The position numbers and the translations under genes were made by a program. Below, piece after piece: positions 44,121 to 53,519 of a stretch of 64,000 nucleotides of DNA. Within the stretch, counting starts at the first letter, position 1; every line of letters starts with the position of its first letter. Origin of the DNA: Tenericutes bacterium MO-XQ (GTDB lineage: Bacteria; Bacillota_I; Bacilli_A; Acholeplasmatales; Acholeplasmataceae); assembly GCA_002838185.1 (NCBI GenBank), contig CP017948.1, positions 1,550,001-1,614,000 on the forward strand, read 5' to 3'. The notes beneath the pieces were generated by a model, which did no database searches, was not told the origin of the DNA, and saw nothing but the letters and a program-made list of their open reading frames with translations.

Positions 44121-44699
44121 TTTTGTAAGTAATAAATGGTATATGATAAACCCATCCATAAATTTTCTGACATCAAATCCTGTACTTTGAAAAAATTTAT
44201 CTAGTCTTTGAGTCAGTGTATTTCGATGAACATAAAGTGCTTTAGCAGCTAATCCTACATTTTGTCCATGTTCTAAAAATGTCTTAATGGTCTCAATCAT
44301 CATCTGATCAAAACTAAACTTTTTAAAAACATAATCTTTAAAGCTGTGATCAAACATTTTGACAAAATGCAACATAATAATGCGATCATTTAAGTAATTA
44401 TAAGCATTAAAATTGATTTGAGCTATTTTTTCTTTGATGAATAAAGATTGCTCTTTTAAATCTTCTTTTGACATATATTGATGAGATTCATAAAGTCTAA
44501 AATCTACAAGTGTATCTTGTGAGAGATTTATAATAATATCTTTTAAAGAAAGATCGATTGTATGATTAAAATATATCCATATCTGATGATCATTTACATC
44601 GATATCTTTAATATCTATAAATTCCGAAAAAAGCGATACAATCATCGGCTCATATTGCTCTATTCTTGATTTACTTTCGATAATGATATATTTAAGCAT
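44118..44699 (-). CDS. PucR/CdaR-type HTH regulator
   Basis: 193 residues. The C-terminal HTH is the PucR type: FLEHGQNVGLAAKALYVHRN followed by TLTQRLDKFFQSTGFD. The first about 130 residues are a helical/sensor part with no recognised domain. Such regulators activate purine, sugar-acid or amino-acid use genes. Adjoining msmK-type gene downstream suggests control of sugar uptake (inference). Confidence 0.8.
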   Translation of the reverse strand: MLKYIIIESKSRIEQYEPMIVSLFSEFIDIKDIDVNDHQIWIYFNHTIDLSLKDIIINLSQDTLVDFRLYESHQYMSKEDLKEQSLFIKEKIAQINFNAYNYLNDRIIMLHFVKMFDHSFKDYVFKKFSFDQMMIETIKTFLEHGQNVGLAAKALYVHRNTLTQRLDKFFQSTGFDVRKFMDGFIIYHLLLTK

Positions 44700-44710
44700 G
44701 AAACCACCTT

Positions 44711-45448
44711 TTAAATTGGAAGTAAGTCACTCACAAATGTATATATTGTTTGATAATCGATTAAAAGAATATATGCATCTCCATATAAATACTGAATACC
44801 AATTAGTTCTAATTGTAAATTAAACACAGGACTTCCATTAGCATTCATGGAACTAATCATTTCTACATATGATTGGTCATTTTGATTTAAATAATATCCT
44901 AATCTGTGTATATTTTGTGATGGATGATCATTAGAAATCATTAATACCATTTCATTGGTTAATGGTAAATAGTCTGCAAGTTTAGCTTTTGGATAATAAA
45001 CACCAGTTCTTTCAACACGAATGATCCCTAAACTATAACTTGAGTCTGCTGCATAAATTTCACCTTCATATTCAGTGCCATAAGCATCATGAACATAGTA
45101 ATTAATATACTGACTATTTAGATCGATCATTTCAAATGTTGTTAGTAGGTATAAATAGTTTTGATCAAAATATATTAGTGTTGCTGTACCATATTTTCTA
45201 TCAGTTACACTATTAAAACGGTTAAAGGTTTCTTTTTCTAACATAAATACAGATAAAGTTGTTTGATTGGTTGCATCATTCATAATATCTTTAAAATCAT
45301 CAAAACTAACAACATCGTGCATGATGTATGCATTGTACTGATCGGATAATAAACGATACTCATTAGTATCTTCTTCAATGACAATCATGCCACAACTTTG
45401 TAAAAAAAGCACCATTGCTAAAACTAAAATCATATATATTTTTTTCAT
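44711..45448 (-). CDS. Lipoprotein, trypsin-like fold with lost catalytic residues
   Basis: 245 residues with a lipoprotein signal (LVLAMVLFLQSCGM; lipid Cys19). The body aligns with the upstream serine protease, but catalytic His in TNYHVI reads TTFEMI, and Asp in NYDLALL reads SYSLGII; only the GSP near the Ser site (MNANGSPV) remains. So a pseudoprotease on the outer membrane face. It overlaps the active paralogue by 4 bases and may bind or regulate it (inference). Confidence 0.75.
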   Translation of the reverse strand: MKKIYMILVLAMVLFLQSCGMIVIEEDTNEYRLLSDQYNAYIMHDVVSFDDFKDIMNDATNQTTLSVFMLEKETFNRFNSVTDRKYGTATLIYFDQNYLYLLTTFEMIDLNSQYINYYVHDAYGTEYEGEIYAADSSYSLGIIRVERTGVYYPKAKLADYLPLTNEMVLMISNDHPSQNIHRLGYYLNQNDQSYVEMISSMNANGSPVFNLQLELIGIQYLYGDAYILLIDYQTIYTFVSDLLPI

Positions 45449-46242
45449 GAGGAAGTCACCACCTCTTCATAGCTAAACTCATAAAGTTCAAAAAATTCAA
45501 AAATCTTTTCTGTTGGAACAGCAAATGCAAATGTTGATGTATCATTATTGCTCAAGAAGTTTCCAGCAAAAATGACACCTACAACTTCATATGCATCATT
45601 TATAACTGCGCTACCACTACTTCCGGTTTTAACTGGTGCATCAACGATAAGTACTTCAAAATTGATGGTTGATGTTCCATTAGAATCTACATCAATTTCA
45701 TCCACATCAATAAGTTCACCCATGGTAATACCATTGATTTGTCCATTTGGATATCCAACGACAAATACAGGGTCTCTAAAATTGAGTGAGTCATTATCAA
45801 AAGTTAATACATCTAATTTATCATCTTGTTTAAAAAATGATAACAAAGCGAGATCATAATTAGGATCGGATGCAATCAGTTGTGCTGAATGTTTCCGACC
45901 AAAATTATCTGTAATTGTTAATACAACTTGAAAATCATTTGAATTAATCACATGATAATTTGTTAATACATAGTACTTTGTTTCATCTTCATAAAAGATA
46001 AAACCCGAACCGATAGAACTTGATTGATTTACAATCACCGATTTTGTAACTTTAACAATTGAGTCAGCAACCTCAAATGATAAATCATTATATAAGTCAA
46101 TATAATTTTGATATATATCATTTCTAGCATTAACATCTTGTTGATACTGCATTAAAAGATCATCATATGTCATTTGTCTGACACATGAAGATAGTCCTAA
46201 ACTGATTAAAATAAGTAAAACGACAACATATAATTTCTTCAT
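45445..46242 (-). CDS. Trypsin-like serine protease lipoprotein (S1C/DegP-like, no PDZ)
   Basis: 265 residues from ATG 46242, which has SD AAGGTGAT. Lipobox LGLSSC (lipid Cys20). Triad visible: His in LTNYHVIN, Asp in PNYDLALLSF, Ser in KTGSSGSAVIN. A coiled N-terminal segment (about 24-60) comes before the protease domain. There is no PDZ domain, unlike HtrA. Lipid-anchored on the outside, probably for protein quality control or processing of surface proteins. Paired with the inactive copy downstream. Confidence 0.87.
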   Translation of the reverse strand: MKKLYVVVLLILISLGLSSCVRQMTYDDLLMQYQQDVNARNDIYQNYIDLYNDLSFEVADSIVKVTKSVIVNQSSSIGSGFIFYEDETKYYVLTNYHVINSNDFQVVLTITDNFGRKHSAQLIASDPNYDLALLSFFKQDDKLDVLTFDNDSLNFRDPVFVVGYPNGQINGITMGELIDVDEIDVDSNGTSTINFEVLIVDAPVKTGSSGSAVINDAYEVVGVIFAGNFLSNNDTSTFAFAVPTEKIFEFFELYEFSYEEVVTSS

Positions 46243-46282
46243 GATTATCACCTTATGTATATTTTACGCTAAAAAGAGTACA

Positions 46283-46314
46283 AAAAAAAGGTATTTATGT
46301 TAAACAAATACCTC
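46283..46314 (-). terminator. Terminator after the suf operon
   Basis: AGGTATTT-GTTTAACAT-AAATACCT on the minus strand followed by TTTTTTTT (46288-46281). Confidence 0.85.
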
Positions 46315-46325
46315 TTTTATCATTT

Positions 46326-47738
46326 TTATCCGATTGAACCTTCCATCTCAAGTTTAATGAGTTGATTTAATTCGATTGCATACTCCATAGGAAGTTCTTT
46401 TGCAAAAGGCTCAATAAAGCCCATAACAATCATTTCTGTTGCTTGTTCTTCTGTTAAACCACGACTCATTAAATAAAATAATTGTTCTTCACTGATTTTT
46501 GAGACTGTAGCTTCATGTTCTAGGAAAACATCGCTGTTTTTTACAACATTTGTTGGAATGGTATCACTAAATGAATAATCATCTAAAATGATTGTGTCAC
46601 ACTCAACATGTGCTTTAGCCCCTTTTGCTTTCTTACCAAAATCAACCTTACCACGATAGTTAACTGATCCACCACCACGGCTAATAGATTTAGATATGAT
46701 CGTTGATGTTGTGTTTGGCGCTACATGGATCATCTTAGCTCCAGCATCTTGGATTTGACCTTCTCCAGCAAACGCAATCGAAATTGTTGTTCCTTTTGCT
46801 CTTTCACCTAAAAGTACACAAGATGGATATTTCATATTAACACTTGAACCGATGTTACCATCTATCCATTCCATATGACCATTTTCATAGACAAATGAAC
46901 GTTTTGTAACTAAGTTAATCACGTTGTTACTCCAGTTTTGAATGGTTGTATAACGGCACGTTGCATCTTTATGAACAACGATTTCTACGATAGCTGCATG
47001 AAGTGAATCTTTAGAATAAGTTGGTGCTGTACAACCTTCAACATAGTTAACGTATGCACCTTCTTCGACAATAATTAAAGTTCTTTCGAATTGACCCATT
47101 TGCTCAGAGTTAATTCTAAAGTATGATTGAAGTGGTTTAGGTACTTTTACACCTTTAGGTACATAGATAAATGAACCACCACTCCAAACTGCACTATTGA
47201 GTGCTGCATATTTATTGTCACTATATGGAATCACAGTTCCAAAATATTTTTTAACAAGTTCTGGATGTTCTCTTAAAGCTGTATCAGTATCCACATAAAT
47301 AACACCCAAATCTTCTAATTCTTTCATTGTATTGTGGTATACAACTTCACTTTCAAACTGTGTCGATACACCAGCTAAATAATTTCTTTCTGCTTCTGGA
47401 ATTCCAAGTTTTTCAAAAGTATCTTTAATTTCTTTTGGTACTTCATCCCAGCTTGTTTCTGCTCTTTCGCTTGCGCGTAAGAAATATGTGATTTCATCAA
47501 ATTTGATGAAAGATAAATCTGGTCCCCAAGATGGATTTTCTAATTCTAAAAACTTCTTATAGCTTTTAAGACGGAAATCTAACATCCATTGTGGTTCATT
47601 CTTATATTTAGAAATAGCTCTAATAATGTCTTCATTAAGACCTTTACCAGTGTTGATAAGTGCTTTACTTTCGGTTTTAAATCCAAACTTATAATCACCA
47701 ACAATGGCATCTATTTTCTTTTTATTGTCGTCCATCAT
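46326..47738 (-). CDS. sufB: Fe-S assembly scaffold SufB
   Basis: Scaffold subunit of SufBCD, on which Fe-S clusters form. 470 residues, normal. Conserved [35 protein letters not shown] and [15 protein letters not shown] are visible. Last gene of sufC-D-S-U-B. It overlaps sufU by 4 bases. Confidence 0.96.
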   Translation of the reverse strand: MMDDNKKKIDAIVGDYKFGFKTESKALINTGKGLNEDIIRAISKYKNEPQWMLDFRLKSYKKFLELENPSWGPDLSFIKFDEITYFLRASERAETSWDEVPKEIKDTFEKLGIPEAERNYLAGVSTQFESEVVYHNTMKELEDLGVIYVDTDTALREHPELVKKYFGTVIPYSDNKYAALNSAVWSGGSFIYVPKGVKVPKPLQSYFRINSEQMGQFERTLIIVEEGAYVNYVEGCTAPTYSKDSLHAAIVEIVVHKDATCRYTTIQNWSNNVINLVTKRSFVYENGHMEWIDGNIGSSVNMKYPSCVLLGERAKGTTISIAFAGEGQIQDAGAKMIHVAPNTTSTIISKSISRGGGSVNYRGKVDFGKKAKGAKAHVECDTIILDDYSFSDTIPTNVVKNSDVFLEHEATVSKISEEQLFYLMSRGLTEEQATEMIVMGFIEPFAKELPMEYAIELNQLIKLEMEGSIG

Positions 47739-48178
47739 TTTGCTTCATCCTCCTTTATTTTTAATAATCCTTGCTCAGCTGCTTTCCATGCTAATGTTGC
47801 ACATTTTATTCTTGCAGGAAATTGAGAGACACCTTGATATACTATTGCATCTCCCTTAAGAATATCTGGATTATATGGATATCCTTTAATCAGCTCGTAA
47901 AATTCACGAATAATTTGTGTAGCATCATCGATGTCTTTGTTTAATAACGTTTCACTCATCACACTTGCGCTAGAACAACAAATAGAGCATCCTGTCCCTT
48001 GGTGTTTAATATCTGTGATCTGATGATCTTCAACTTTGAGTTGAACAGTCATTTCATCACCACAACTAGGGTTATTTAAATGTATAGTCATATATGATGG
48101 ATCTGCAATAAATCCTTTATGTCTTGGATTTTTATAATGATCCATGATGACTTGTCTATAAAGTTGTTCTATATTCAT
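47735..48178 (-). CDS. sufU: SufU zinc-dependent sulphurtransferase
   Basis: Takes sulphur from SufS through a zinc site and passes it to SufBCD in Firmicutes. IscU-like fold with zinc ligands in [20 protein letters not shown] and RIKCATLAW. 147 residues. Position between sufS and sufB is standard for Firmicutes. SD AGGAGG. Confidence 0.95.
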   Translation of the reverse strand: MNIEQLYRQVIMDHYKNPRHKGFIADPSYMTIHLNNPSCGDEMTVQLKVEDHQITDIKHQGTGCSICCSSASVMSETLLNKDIDDATQIIREFYELIKGYPYNPDILKGDAIVYQGVSQFPARIKCATLAWKAAEQGLLKIKEDEAK

Positions 48179-48187
48179 CTTGTCCTC

Positions 48188-49393
48188 CTAAAATGATAAG
48201 AAAAAATCTTTTGCTGCTTTAATGCTTGAAACTAAAACATCACAATCATTAAAGTCATTGTATATATGAAATGATACTCTAAGTGTTGAGTTAACACCTA
48301 AGAATCTAGAGACTAATTGTGCACAATGATGCCCCGCTCTGACACTGACTTGATATTGATCTAACATTGTAGCAATATCATGTGGATGTATATCTTCAAT
48401 ATTAAAAGTTATGGTTGATATATCCGCATGTTTATTATAAATAGTTATACCTTCAATATCTTCTAATTTTTTTATTGTGTAGTCTCTAAGTGCTATTGTA
48501 TGTTCATGGATATTGTCATATCCAATTTTTTGAATATAATCGACTGCTGCAGAAAGTCCAATTGCACCACTAATAATTGGTGTTCCTGCTTCAAATCTTA
48601 AAGGTGCATCTTTCCATGTTGCATGATCTTTAAAGACTTGATCCGCCATTTCTCCACCGTATTCAACTGGTTCTAACATGTTTAATAAATGGTTTTTACC
48701 AAATAAGACGCCTATACCAGATGGGCCAAACATCTTATGACCTGAAAAAGCCATAAAATCAACGTTTAAAGCCTTTACATCAACTGCCATATGTGGAACT
48801 GCTTGTGCAGCATCTAAAACGACTATGGCCCCTTTAGCGTGTGCTAAACGTGTGATTTCTTCGATTGGTGTTTGATAACCCATGACATTGGATACATAAG
48901 TTAAGGCAACGACTTTCGTATGGTCATTTAAAACCTTTTTAAATGCCTCAACAGTAATTCTACCTTCTTTACTTAGAGGTACATAAGTTAACGATGCACT
49001 GGTTTTCTTTGCTGTCATCATCCATGGAAGTATAGATGAGTGATGTTCTAATTCAGATGTGATGATTTCATCACCTTCTTTTAGAATGTCACGATAAGCA
49101 TAAGCGACCATATTAAGTGCAGATGTTGTTCCTCTTGTAAAGATAATTTCATCTTCGTTTGCTCCAATAAATTTGGCAACATTTGTTCTTGATGCTTCAT
49201 ATAATCTAGTAGCCTCATAGGCTAAGTCATATGCACCACGATGAACATTAACTCCTAGATACTGATAATATCTATCTACATGATCAATCACTGATTTAAC
49301 CTTGAGTGATGATGCTGCAGAATCTAGGTAAGTTAATTTAGGTTCTTTGCTGTATATAGGAAAATCTTGTCTTATTTTTTTTACATCTATCAT
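48188..49393 (-). CDS. sufS: Cysteine desulphurase SufS
   Basis: PLP enzyme releasing sulphur from cysteine. The PLP Lys is in MAFSGHKMFGPSGIGVLFGK and the active Cys in VRAGHHCAQLV. 401 residues. Overlaps sufD by 4 bases. May also supply ThiI (inference). Confidence 0.96.
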   Translation of the reverse strand: MIDVKKIRQDFPIYSKEPKLTYLDSAASSLKVKSVIDHVDRYYQYLGVNVHRGAYDLAYEATRLYEASRTNVAKFIGANEDEIIFTRGTTSALNMVAYAYRDILKEGDEIITSELEHHSSILPWMMTAKKTSASLTYVPLSKEGRITVEAFKKVLNDHTKVVALTYVSNVMGYQTPIEEITRLAHAKGAIVVLDAAQAVPHMAVDVKALNVDFMAFSGHKMFGPSGIGVLFGKNHLLNMLEPVEYGGEMADQVFKDHATWKDAPLRFEAGTPIISGAIGLSAAVDYIQKIGYDNIHEHTIALRDYTIKKLEDIEGITIYNKHADISTITFNIEDIHPHDIATMLDQYQVSVRAGHHCAQLVSRFLGVNSTLRVSFHIYNDFNDCDVLVSSIKAAKDFFLSF

Positions 49394-50265
49394 ATTCTTG
49401 AGTTTACGAGATTTACAAATCTTTCTCTTAATGGTTCATCATCGATTTCATCAATCACTGGTTTTAAGAATCCATTAATAATAAGTTTCTCAGCTTCAGC
49501 TCTGTTTAATCCTCTACTTTGTAAATAATAAAGTTGTTCTTCTTCAATTCTACCAATCGTTGCGCCATGTCCAGCTTTAACGTCGTATTCATCAATAAGA
49601 AGAATAGGATTCACTTCTACAACAGCTTTATCTGATGTGATAATACCTTTTAAGGTTTGGAAAGCATTTGCATTCTTCATACCTTTCTCAATTTTTTCAA
49701 CACCGTTTAATAGGATTCTACCTGATTTATTGGCGATACCAATATTTGTCATATCTCCAAAAGTATTTGGAGCTTTATGAACGATTAATACATCTATATT
49801 TTGTTTATGTTCATCTGATGAAACAGCAACAGCTCTCATGTTGACTTCCGCACCTTCTCCAATTAAATCGACGTGCATTTTCGCTTCAATGATGTTGCTA
49901 ACAAAACCACCAAGTAAATCAAGTTTCGCATCTCTATGTGCTGTAAAATAGTGGTCAAGTAAAGCTTTATTGCTTTTTAATTCACTCACTAGTAAATATT
50001 TTACTTGACTATTATCTTTTGCAATCAAGTTTAATTTATATGTGTTTTCATTTAAATCTTCGCTTGCAATTTCTAATATAATTTTAATACTTGTATTTTC
50101 AGATACAACAATCGTTAAATCTTCATTGTTATCATCTTCAATTGTTATTTTAATAGGATCTGGGTAATGGTTATTTTTAGGAATGATTAATTTTTGATTT
50201 TCAAAAACAAACCCTGTTGGAATGTTTGATGTTATTTCATGATTCTTAATAACAATTGATTCCAT
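49390..50265 (-). CDS. sufD: Fe-S assembly protein SufD (short)
   Basis: Partner of SufB in the scaffold. 291 residues against 420-440 in Bacillus, so the N-terminal half is reduced. The C-terminal beta-helix signature is intact: DEYDVKAGHGATIGRIEEEQ and LYYLQSRGLNRAEAEKLI. Overlap of 1 base with sufC shows tight coupling. Confidence 0.93.
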   Translation of the reverse strand: MESIVIKNHEITSNIPTGFVFENQKLIIPKNNHYPDPIKITIEDDNNEDLTIVVSENTSIKIILEIASEDLNENTYKLNLIAKDNSQVKYLLVSELKSNKALLDHYFTAHRDAKLDLLGGFVSNIIEAKMHVDLIGEGAEVNMRAVAVSSDEHKQNIDVLIVHKAPNTFGDMTNIGIANKSGRILLNGVEKIEKGMKNANAFQTLKGIITSDKAVVEVNPILLIDEYDVKAGHGATIGRIEEEQLYYLQSRGLNRAEAEKLIINGFLKPVIDEIDDEPLRERFVNLVNSRI

Positions 50266-51032
50266 TATGCTTCCTCTACTTCAAATTCTATACCTAATTC
50301 ATCCTTGATCCATTCGTAACCATTTTTATCAATTTTTTCGATTAATTCTTTTCCACCACTCATCACGATTTTACCATCAATCATAATGTGTACGTTTGTA
50401 GGTGTGATATGATCTAGTATACGTTGGTAGTGAGTAATTAGAATACAGCCAAACTCGTCGTTAACCATACCACTTACATTTTCACCAACAATTTTTAAAG
50501 CATCCACATCTAGTCCTGAATCAATTTCATCAAGAATTGCAAACTTAGGTTTTAATACTTTGAGTTGAAGAATTTCATTTCTCTTTCTTTCACCACCACT
50601 AAAACCTTCGTTTAAATAACGATGTGCTAAATCAGGTCTCATTTTAAGTTCTTCAACCATTTTTTCATATTTGATCGCAAAGTCAAATAATCCAACTTCT
50701 TGACCTGAAGTTGCTTTTAGTGCTTGACGCATAAAATCACTATTTGTAACGCCTGGAACTTCTGCAGGATATTGCATTGCTAAAAATAAGCCTGCACGAG
50801 CTCTTTCGTCAACTTCCATTTCTAAAATATTTTCTCCATCTAAAAATGCTTCACCAGCTGTAATTTCATATTTTGGATGTCCCATGAGTGCACTTGCAAG
50901 TGTTGATTTACCGGTTCCATTAGGACCCATAATCGCATGAACTTCACCTGAGTTTACCATGAGATCTACACCTTTTAGTATTTGTTTACCTTCGATTTCA
51001 ACATGAAGGTTTTTTATTTCTAATTTTGCCAT
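50265..51032 (-). CDS. sufC: Fe-S assembly ATPase SufC
   Basis: ABC-type ATPase of SufBCD. Walker A GPNGTGKS, signature FSGGERKRNE, Walker B AILDEIDSGLD. 255 residues. First gene of the operon, SD AGGAGG. A cre-like site sits about 90 bases upstream. Confidence 0.97.
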   Translation of the reverse strand: MAKLEIKNLHVEIEGKQILKGVDLMVNSGEVHAIMGPNGTGKSTLASALMGHPKYEITAGEAFLDGENILEMEVDERARAGLFLAMQYPAEVPGVTNSDFMRQALKATSGQEVGLFDFAIKYEKMVEELKMRPDLAHRYLNEGFSGGERKRNEILQLKVLKPKFAILDEIDSGLDVDALKIVGENVSGMVNDEFGCILITHYQRILDHITPTNVHIMIDGKIVMSGGKELIEKIDKNGYEWIKDELGIEFEVEEA

Positions 51033-51117
51033 AATTTCCTCCTTAATTTACCATTACTATTATAAACTATTTATATAAATATATCTAATTATATGCTAAT
51101 ATTATCCACTGAAAATA

Positions 51118-51131
51118 GGGAAACGTTTTCA
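51118..51131. promoter_or_regulatory. cre-like site upstream of sufC
   Basis: GGGAAACGTTTTCA (minus strand TGAAAACGTTTCCC). Same core as sites before opp, spx/pepF and gap. It lies between sufC and the divergent candidate small RNA promoter. Confidence 0.5.
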
Positions 51132-51155
51132 ATGAAAATTTTATGTAAATTTACA

Positions 51156-51185
51156 TTGACTTTCAATTTTTTATGTTATTATATA
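51156..51185 (+). promoter_or_regulatory. Promoter of the candidate small RNA
   Basis: TTGACT (51156-51161) then a TATA-rich -10 region (TATATA at 51180-51185, 18-base spacer; TATTAT at shorter spacing). Confidence 0.6.
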
Positions 51186-51189
51186 AGTG

Positions 51190-51350
51190 TAGTTGTTGAC
51201 CTTTTATACATCGACATACTGCAATTAATGTATTTTTCTCCCAAAATACAGCGCTAACCTCGCGCTTGATAGTATTTGGACTGCCATCCACAGATATTAT
51301 CAAAAAAGGTTACTCCCTTAAAAAATGGACTTCGTATGAAGTCCTTTTTA
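51190..51350 (+). ncRNA. Candidate structured small RNA (about 160 nt), 6S-like possibility
   Basis: Non-coding stretch with its own promoter and a clean terminator (GGACTTC-GTAT-GAAGTCC, 51327-51344, T run). Pairings seen: 5' TGACCTTTT with 3' AAAAGGTTA closing the RNA; ATACT with AGTAT inside; hairpins TGTATTTT/AAAATACA and AGCGC/GCGCT. A long-range stem with an open middle is 6S RNA-like, but I recognise no family motif. It could instead be a leader for the membrane protein at 51454 about 100 bases on. Confidence 0.5.
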
Positions 51351-51378
51351 ATTATATAATTGATATAAAACGTGGACA

Positions 51379-51406
51379 TTTTGATATCTTCATGATATCA
51401 TAAAAT
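51379..51406. repeat. Inverted repeat upstream of the 312-residue membrane protein
   Basis: TTTTGATATC-TTCAT-GATATCATAAAA: arms GATATC at 51383-51388 and 51394-51399 with 5-base gap. Looks like an operator for a dimeric regulator or a weak structure. No regulator gene adjoins. Confidence 0.35.
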
Positions 51407-51453
51407 ATAAATAAAGCAAAATAATTTCAATACAAAAAAGAAAGGTGCTCATT

Positions 51454-52392
51454 ATGCTTGATAAAAAACTAAACAAACTGTCCTTACTAACTATTTTAGT
51501 AGGCACCATATTACTTTTTGATATCGGTACAATTATCTCAAATATATATATTTCTCCGATTCTAGAAGGTTATGGTTTACCAGACATTTTCATCTATTTA
51601 AAAACTGTTATATTCTTTGTGATTTTTGTGATTTTAATGCTATGGCAAAATAACAAGAGTTTTAATTTAACCAAAACAACAGTAAGAATACTAATCTTTC
51701 TTGGATTCTTTACGATTGTTGCATATTTCTTCAGTTTATTCATGTACAAGTATGTCTTAATATTTGATACCGCAGAAATTATCAGAAATAATATTTTATA
51801 TGGAAATCCAAACTTAGTCTTCGATTTCTCAGCTCAAAACTATAAGACATTATCTTATGTAACAACGATATTTGGTGGATTTAACTCTGAAGCAATTTTG
51901 TTTGCTGAAGCATTAGTGTTTGAGATTTTCTTATTTAAATCAAAAACATACGAAGTCAAAGAAGAGAAAAAACATGAATATGATTTATTCTTATTTGATC
52001 CAACCATTTCGATTTTATTTATCGTGTTAGCAATCGTATCCTTTGTTTCAATCAATATTTTCACATTCAGATATGATGAGCTCGCATCGCTTGAAATGGG
52101 CATATCAATTTTAGGATTTATGATTGTTGCTTCTGGTATTTCGCCATCTGCTCAACTCATTAAAGGTAGAGGTGAACCCGTTACAAAATCATTTTTCAGA
52201 GGTAATTATAACTTATTATTTGTTCTACTTATCTTAAGTACGATCATATTTGCAGGATTATTTAGTATTAATGTTGTGTTCATATCTTTAAATCGTAGTA
52301 GTTACAGATTAGTCACTTCATTAATTGCCTTAATTATTAGCATCGTGCTAGCTGTTAAAGTCTATATTAAATTACGTTTAGATAACAAATAA
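51454..52392 (+). CDS. Polytopic membrane protein, function unknown
   Basis: 312 residues with about eight hydrophobic helices (segments near 10-32, 44-62, 77-100, 140-165, 185-205, 220-240, 255-275, 285-305). An interior hydrophilic loop (about 165-180) has KTYEVKEEKKHEYD. I do not recognise a family; helix layout does not suggest a specific transporter. Start ATG 51454 has SD AAAGGTG; a GTG 9 bases earlier lies within the SD. Followed by a bidirectional terminator. Monocistronic. Confidence 0.6.
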   Translation: MLDKKLNKLSLLTILVGTILLFDIGTIISNIYISPILEGYGLPDIFIYLKTVIFFVIFVILMLWQNNKSFNLTKTTVRILIFLGFFTIVAYFFSLFMYKYVLIFDTAEIIRNNILYGNPNLVFDFSAQNYKTLSYVTTIFGGFNSEAILFAEALVFEIFLFKSKTYEVKEEKKHEYDLFLFDPTISILFIVLAIVSFVSINIFTFRYDELASLEMGISILGFMIVASGISPSAQLIKGRGEPVTKSFFRGNYNLLFVLLILSTIIFAGLFSINVVFISLNRSSYRLVTSLIALIISIVLAVKVYIKLRLDNK

Positions 52393-52398
52393 AAGAAG

Positions 52399-52428
52399 AA
52401 AAAGTGCTCAATATTGAGCACTTTTTTA
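52399..52428. terminator. Bidirectional terminator
   Basis: Perfect palindrome AAAGTGCTCAATATTGAGCA CTTT with T runs both ways; ends the 51454 gene (plus) and the 52426 gene (minus). Confidence 0.85.
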
Positions 52429-53157
52429 TAGTATTTTTTTAATTTCATCAAGATGATATTTATAATACAAACTTGGGCTGTATGTGTCTGAATAGAGCAT
52501 AACAGCTTTTTTTTGTGTTTGAAATAGACCAACATTTAAAGTTGATATAATCAGTCTTTTTGTTCTAATGAAAATGACTTCTTTGATTTCATCTCTCGTT
52601 TTATCATCGAGTTCTTTAATCTCTTTGATTTGAGTGATGATTAACCTGTTAATCTTCTTCTTTTCCTTAAATATTTCATCTCTTAATTTGTTTATCTCTT
52701 TATCAACTCGATCTAAATAAAACTCTGCATTACGATTTTTTATAAGAACCATTACAGTTAACATGTAATTTCTAAAAATCTGTTTGATTGGATCTTTGTC
52801 TAATTTGTAATAAATGGTATAAGTTTCATTATCTTGATACCGTTCATAATCATTTTTTCTAAATATAGCTTGTACATCAGGAAAACTTTGCATATGATGA
52901 ATCGCTAAAGGTTCTCCTTGACTTGTTCTTATTTTAATCAAATATGACATATGTGTAATTTGATCTAGTTTATTCTTAAATAGTCCTGTTATAATGATCA
53001 TTGCAACTAAGACTAAAAGTAATATACCATAAGCTATATCTATATTTGTGATAAACACAAATGAGACGACTACACCAATGATTAATCCTATCAAAACAGC
53101 GATATAGATTAAAAATAAATTTAAGAACTGCTGGTTAATTCTATCGACATCATTCAT
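52426..53157 (-). CDS. Membrane-anchored protein with cytoplasmic domain, unknown
   Basis: 243 residues. Two N-terminal helices (about 12-36 and 41-58), then a hydrophilic alpha-beta domain (TYTIYYKLDKDPIKQIFRNY) with a coiled-coil stretch (DKEINKLRDEIFKEKKKINR) and a C-terminal basic part. No family recognised. It overlaps the DUF3899-like gene by 4 bases (ATGA), so the two are probably coexpressed and may interact. Confidence 0.55.
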   Translation of the reverse strand: MNDVDRINQQFLNLFLIYIAVLIGLIIGVVVSFVFITNIDIAYGILLLVLVAMIIITGLFKNKLDQITHMSYLIKIRTSQGEPLAIHHMQSFPDVQAIFRKNDYERYQDNETYTIYYKLDKDPIKQIFRNYMLTVMVLIKNRNAEFYLDRVDKEINKLRDEIFKEKKKINRLIITQIKEIKELDDKTRDEIKEVIFIRTKRLIISTLNVGLFQTQKKAVMLYSDTYSPSLYYKYHLDEIKKIL

Positions 53158-53519
53158 GATAGTACAATCACAGTAAGTACAATACTAATGATAATCAGTA
53201 TCCCAGAGGCAATAAATGCCTCTAAGAATATACTGGTTTTTATTTTTGTACTTCTTTCTTTTTTATAATCGTTAAATTTTGGATACGTATTTCTAAATGT
53301 TGTTGATAGTAAGGTTCTAAATGCAAAATTAAAGCCATCAAAGACTCTATATGACTGAGACATAGCGATGATTGTTGGTAAGAAGGTAATAATACCTATA
53401 ACAAAAGATGCATTCGCGATGTTTGTCAATGTAAAGTTTGTGCCATAGATCCAAAGGTGTAACAAAAACGCTACTAAGCATAAAATGAGAAACAACAAAA
53501 TAAATCGAATAGGTTTCAT
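53154..53519 (-). CDS. Small membrane protein, DUF3899-like
   Basis: 121 residues: N-terminal helix 5-24, second 35-55, then a loop with FDGFNFAFRTLLSTTFRNTY, and a C-terminal helix 98-119. Layout resembles DUF3899 (YxF[A/R] region between two helices), but call is by eye. Starts at ATG overlapping the oppF stop, so it is at the tail of the opp operon. Confidence 0.5.
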   Translation of the reverse strand: MKPIRFILLFLILCLVAFLLHLWIYGTNFTLTNIANASFVIGIITFLPTIIAMSQSYRVFDGFNFAFRTLLSTTFRNTYPKFNDYKKERSTKIKTSIFLEAFIASGILIIISIVLTVIVLS

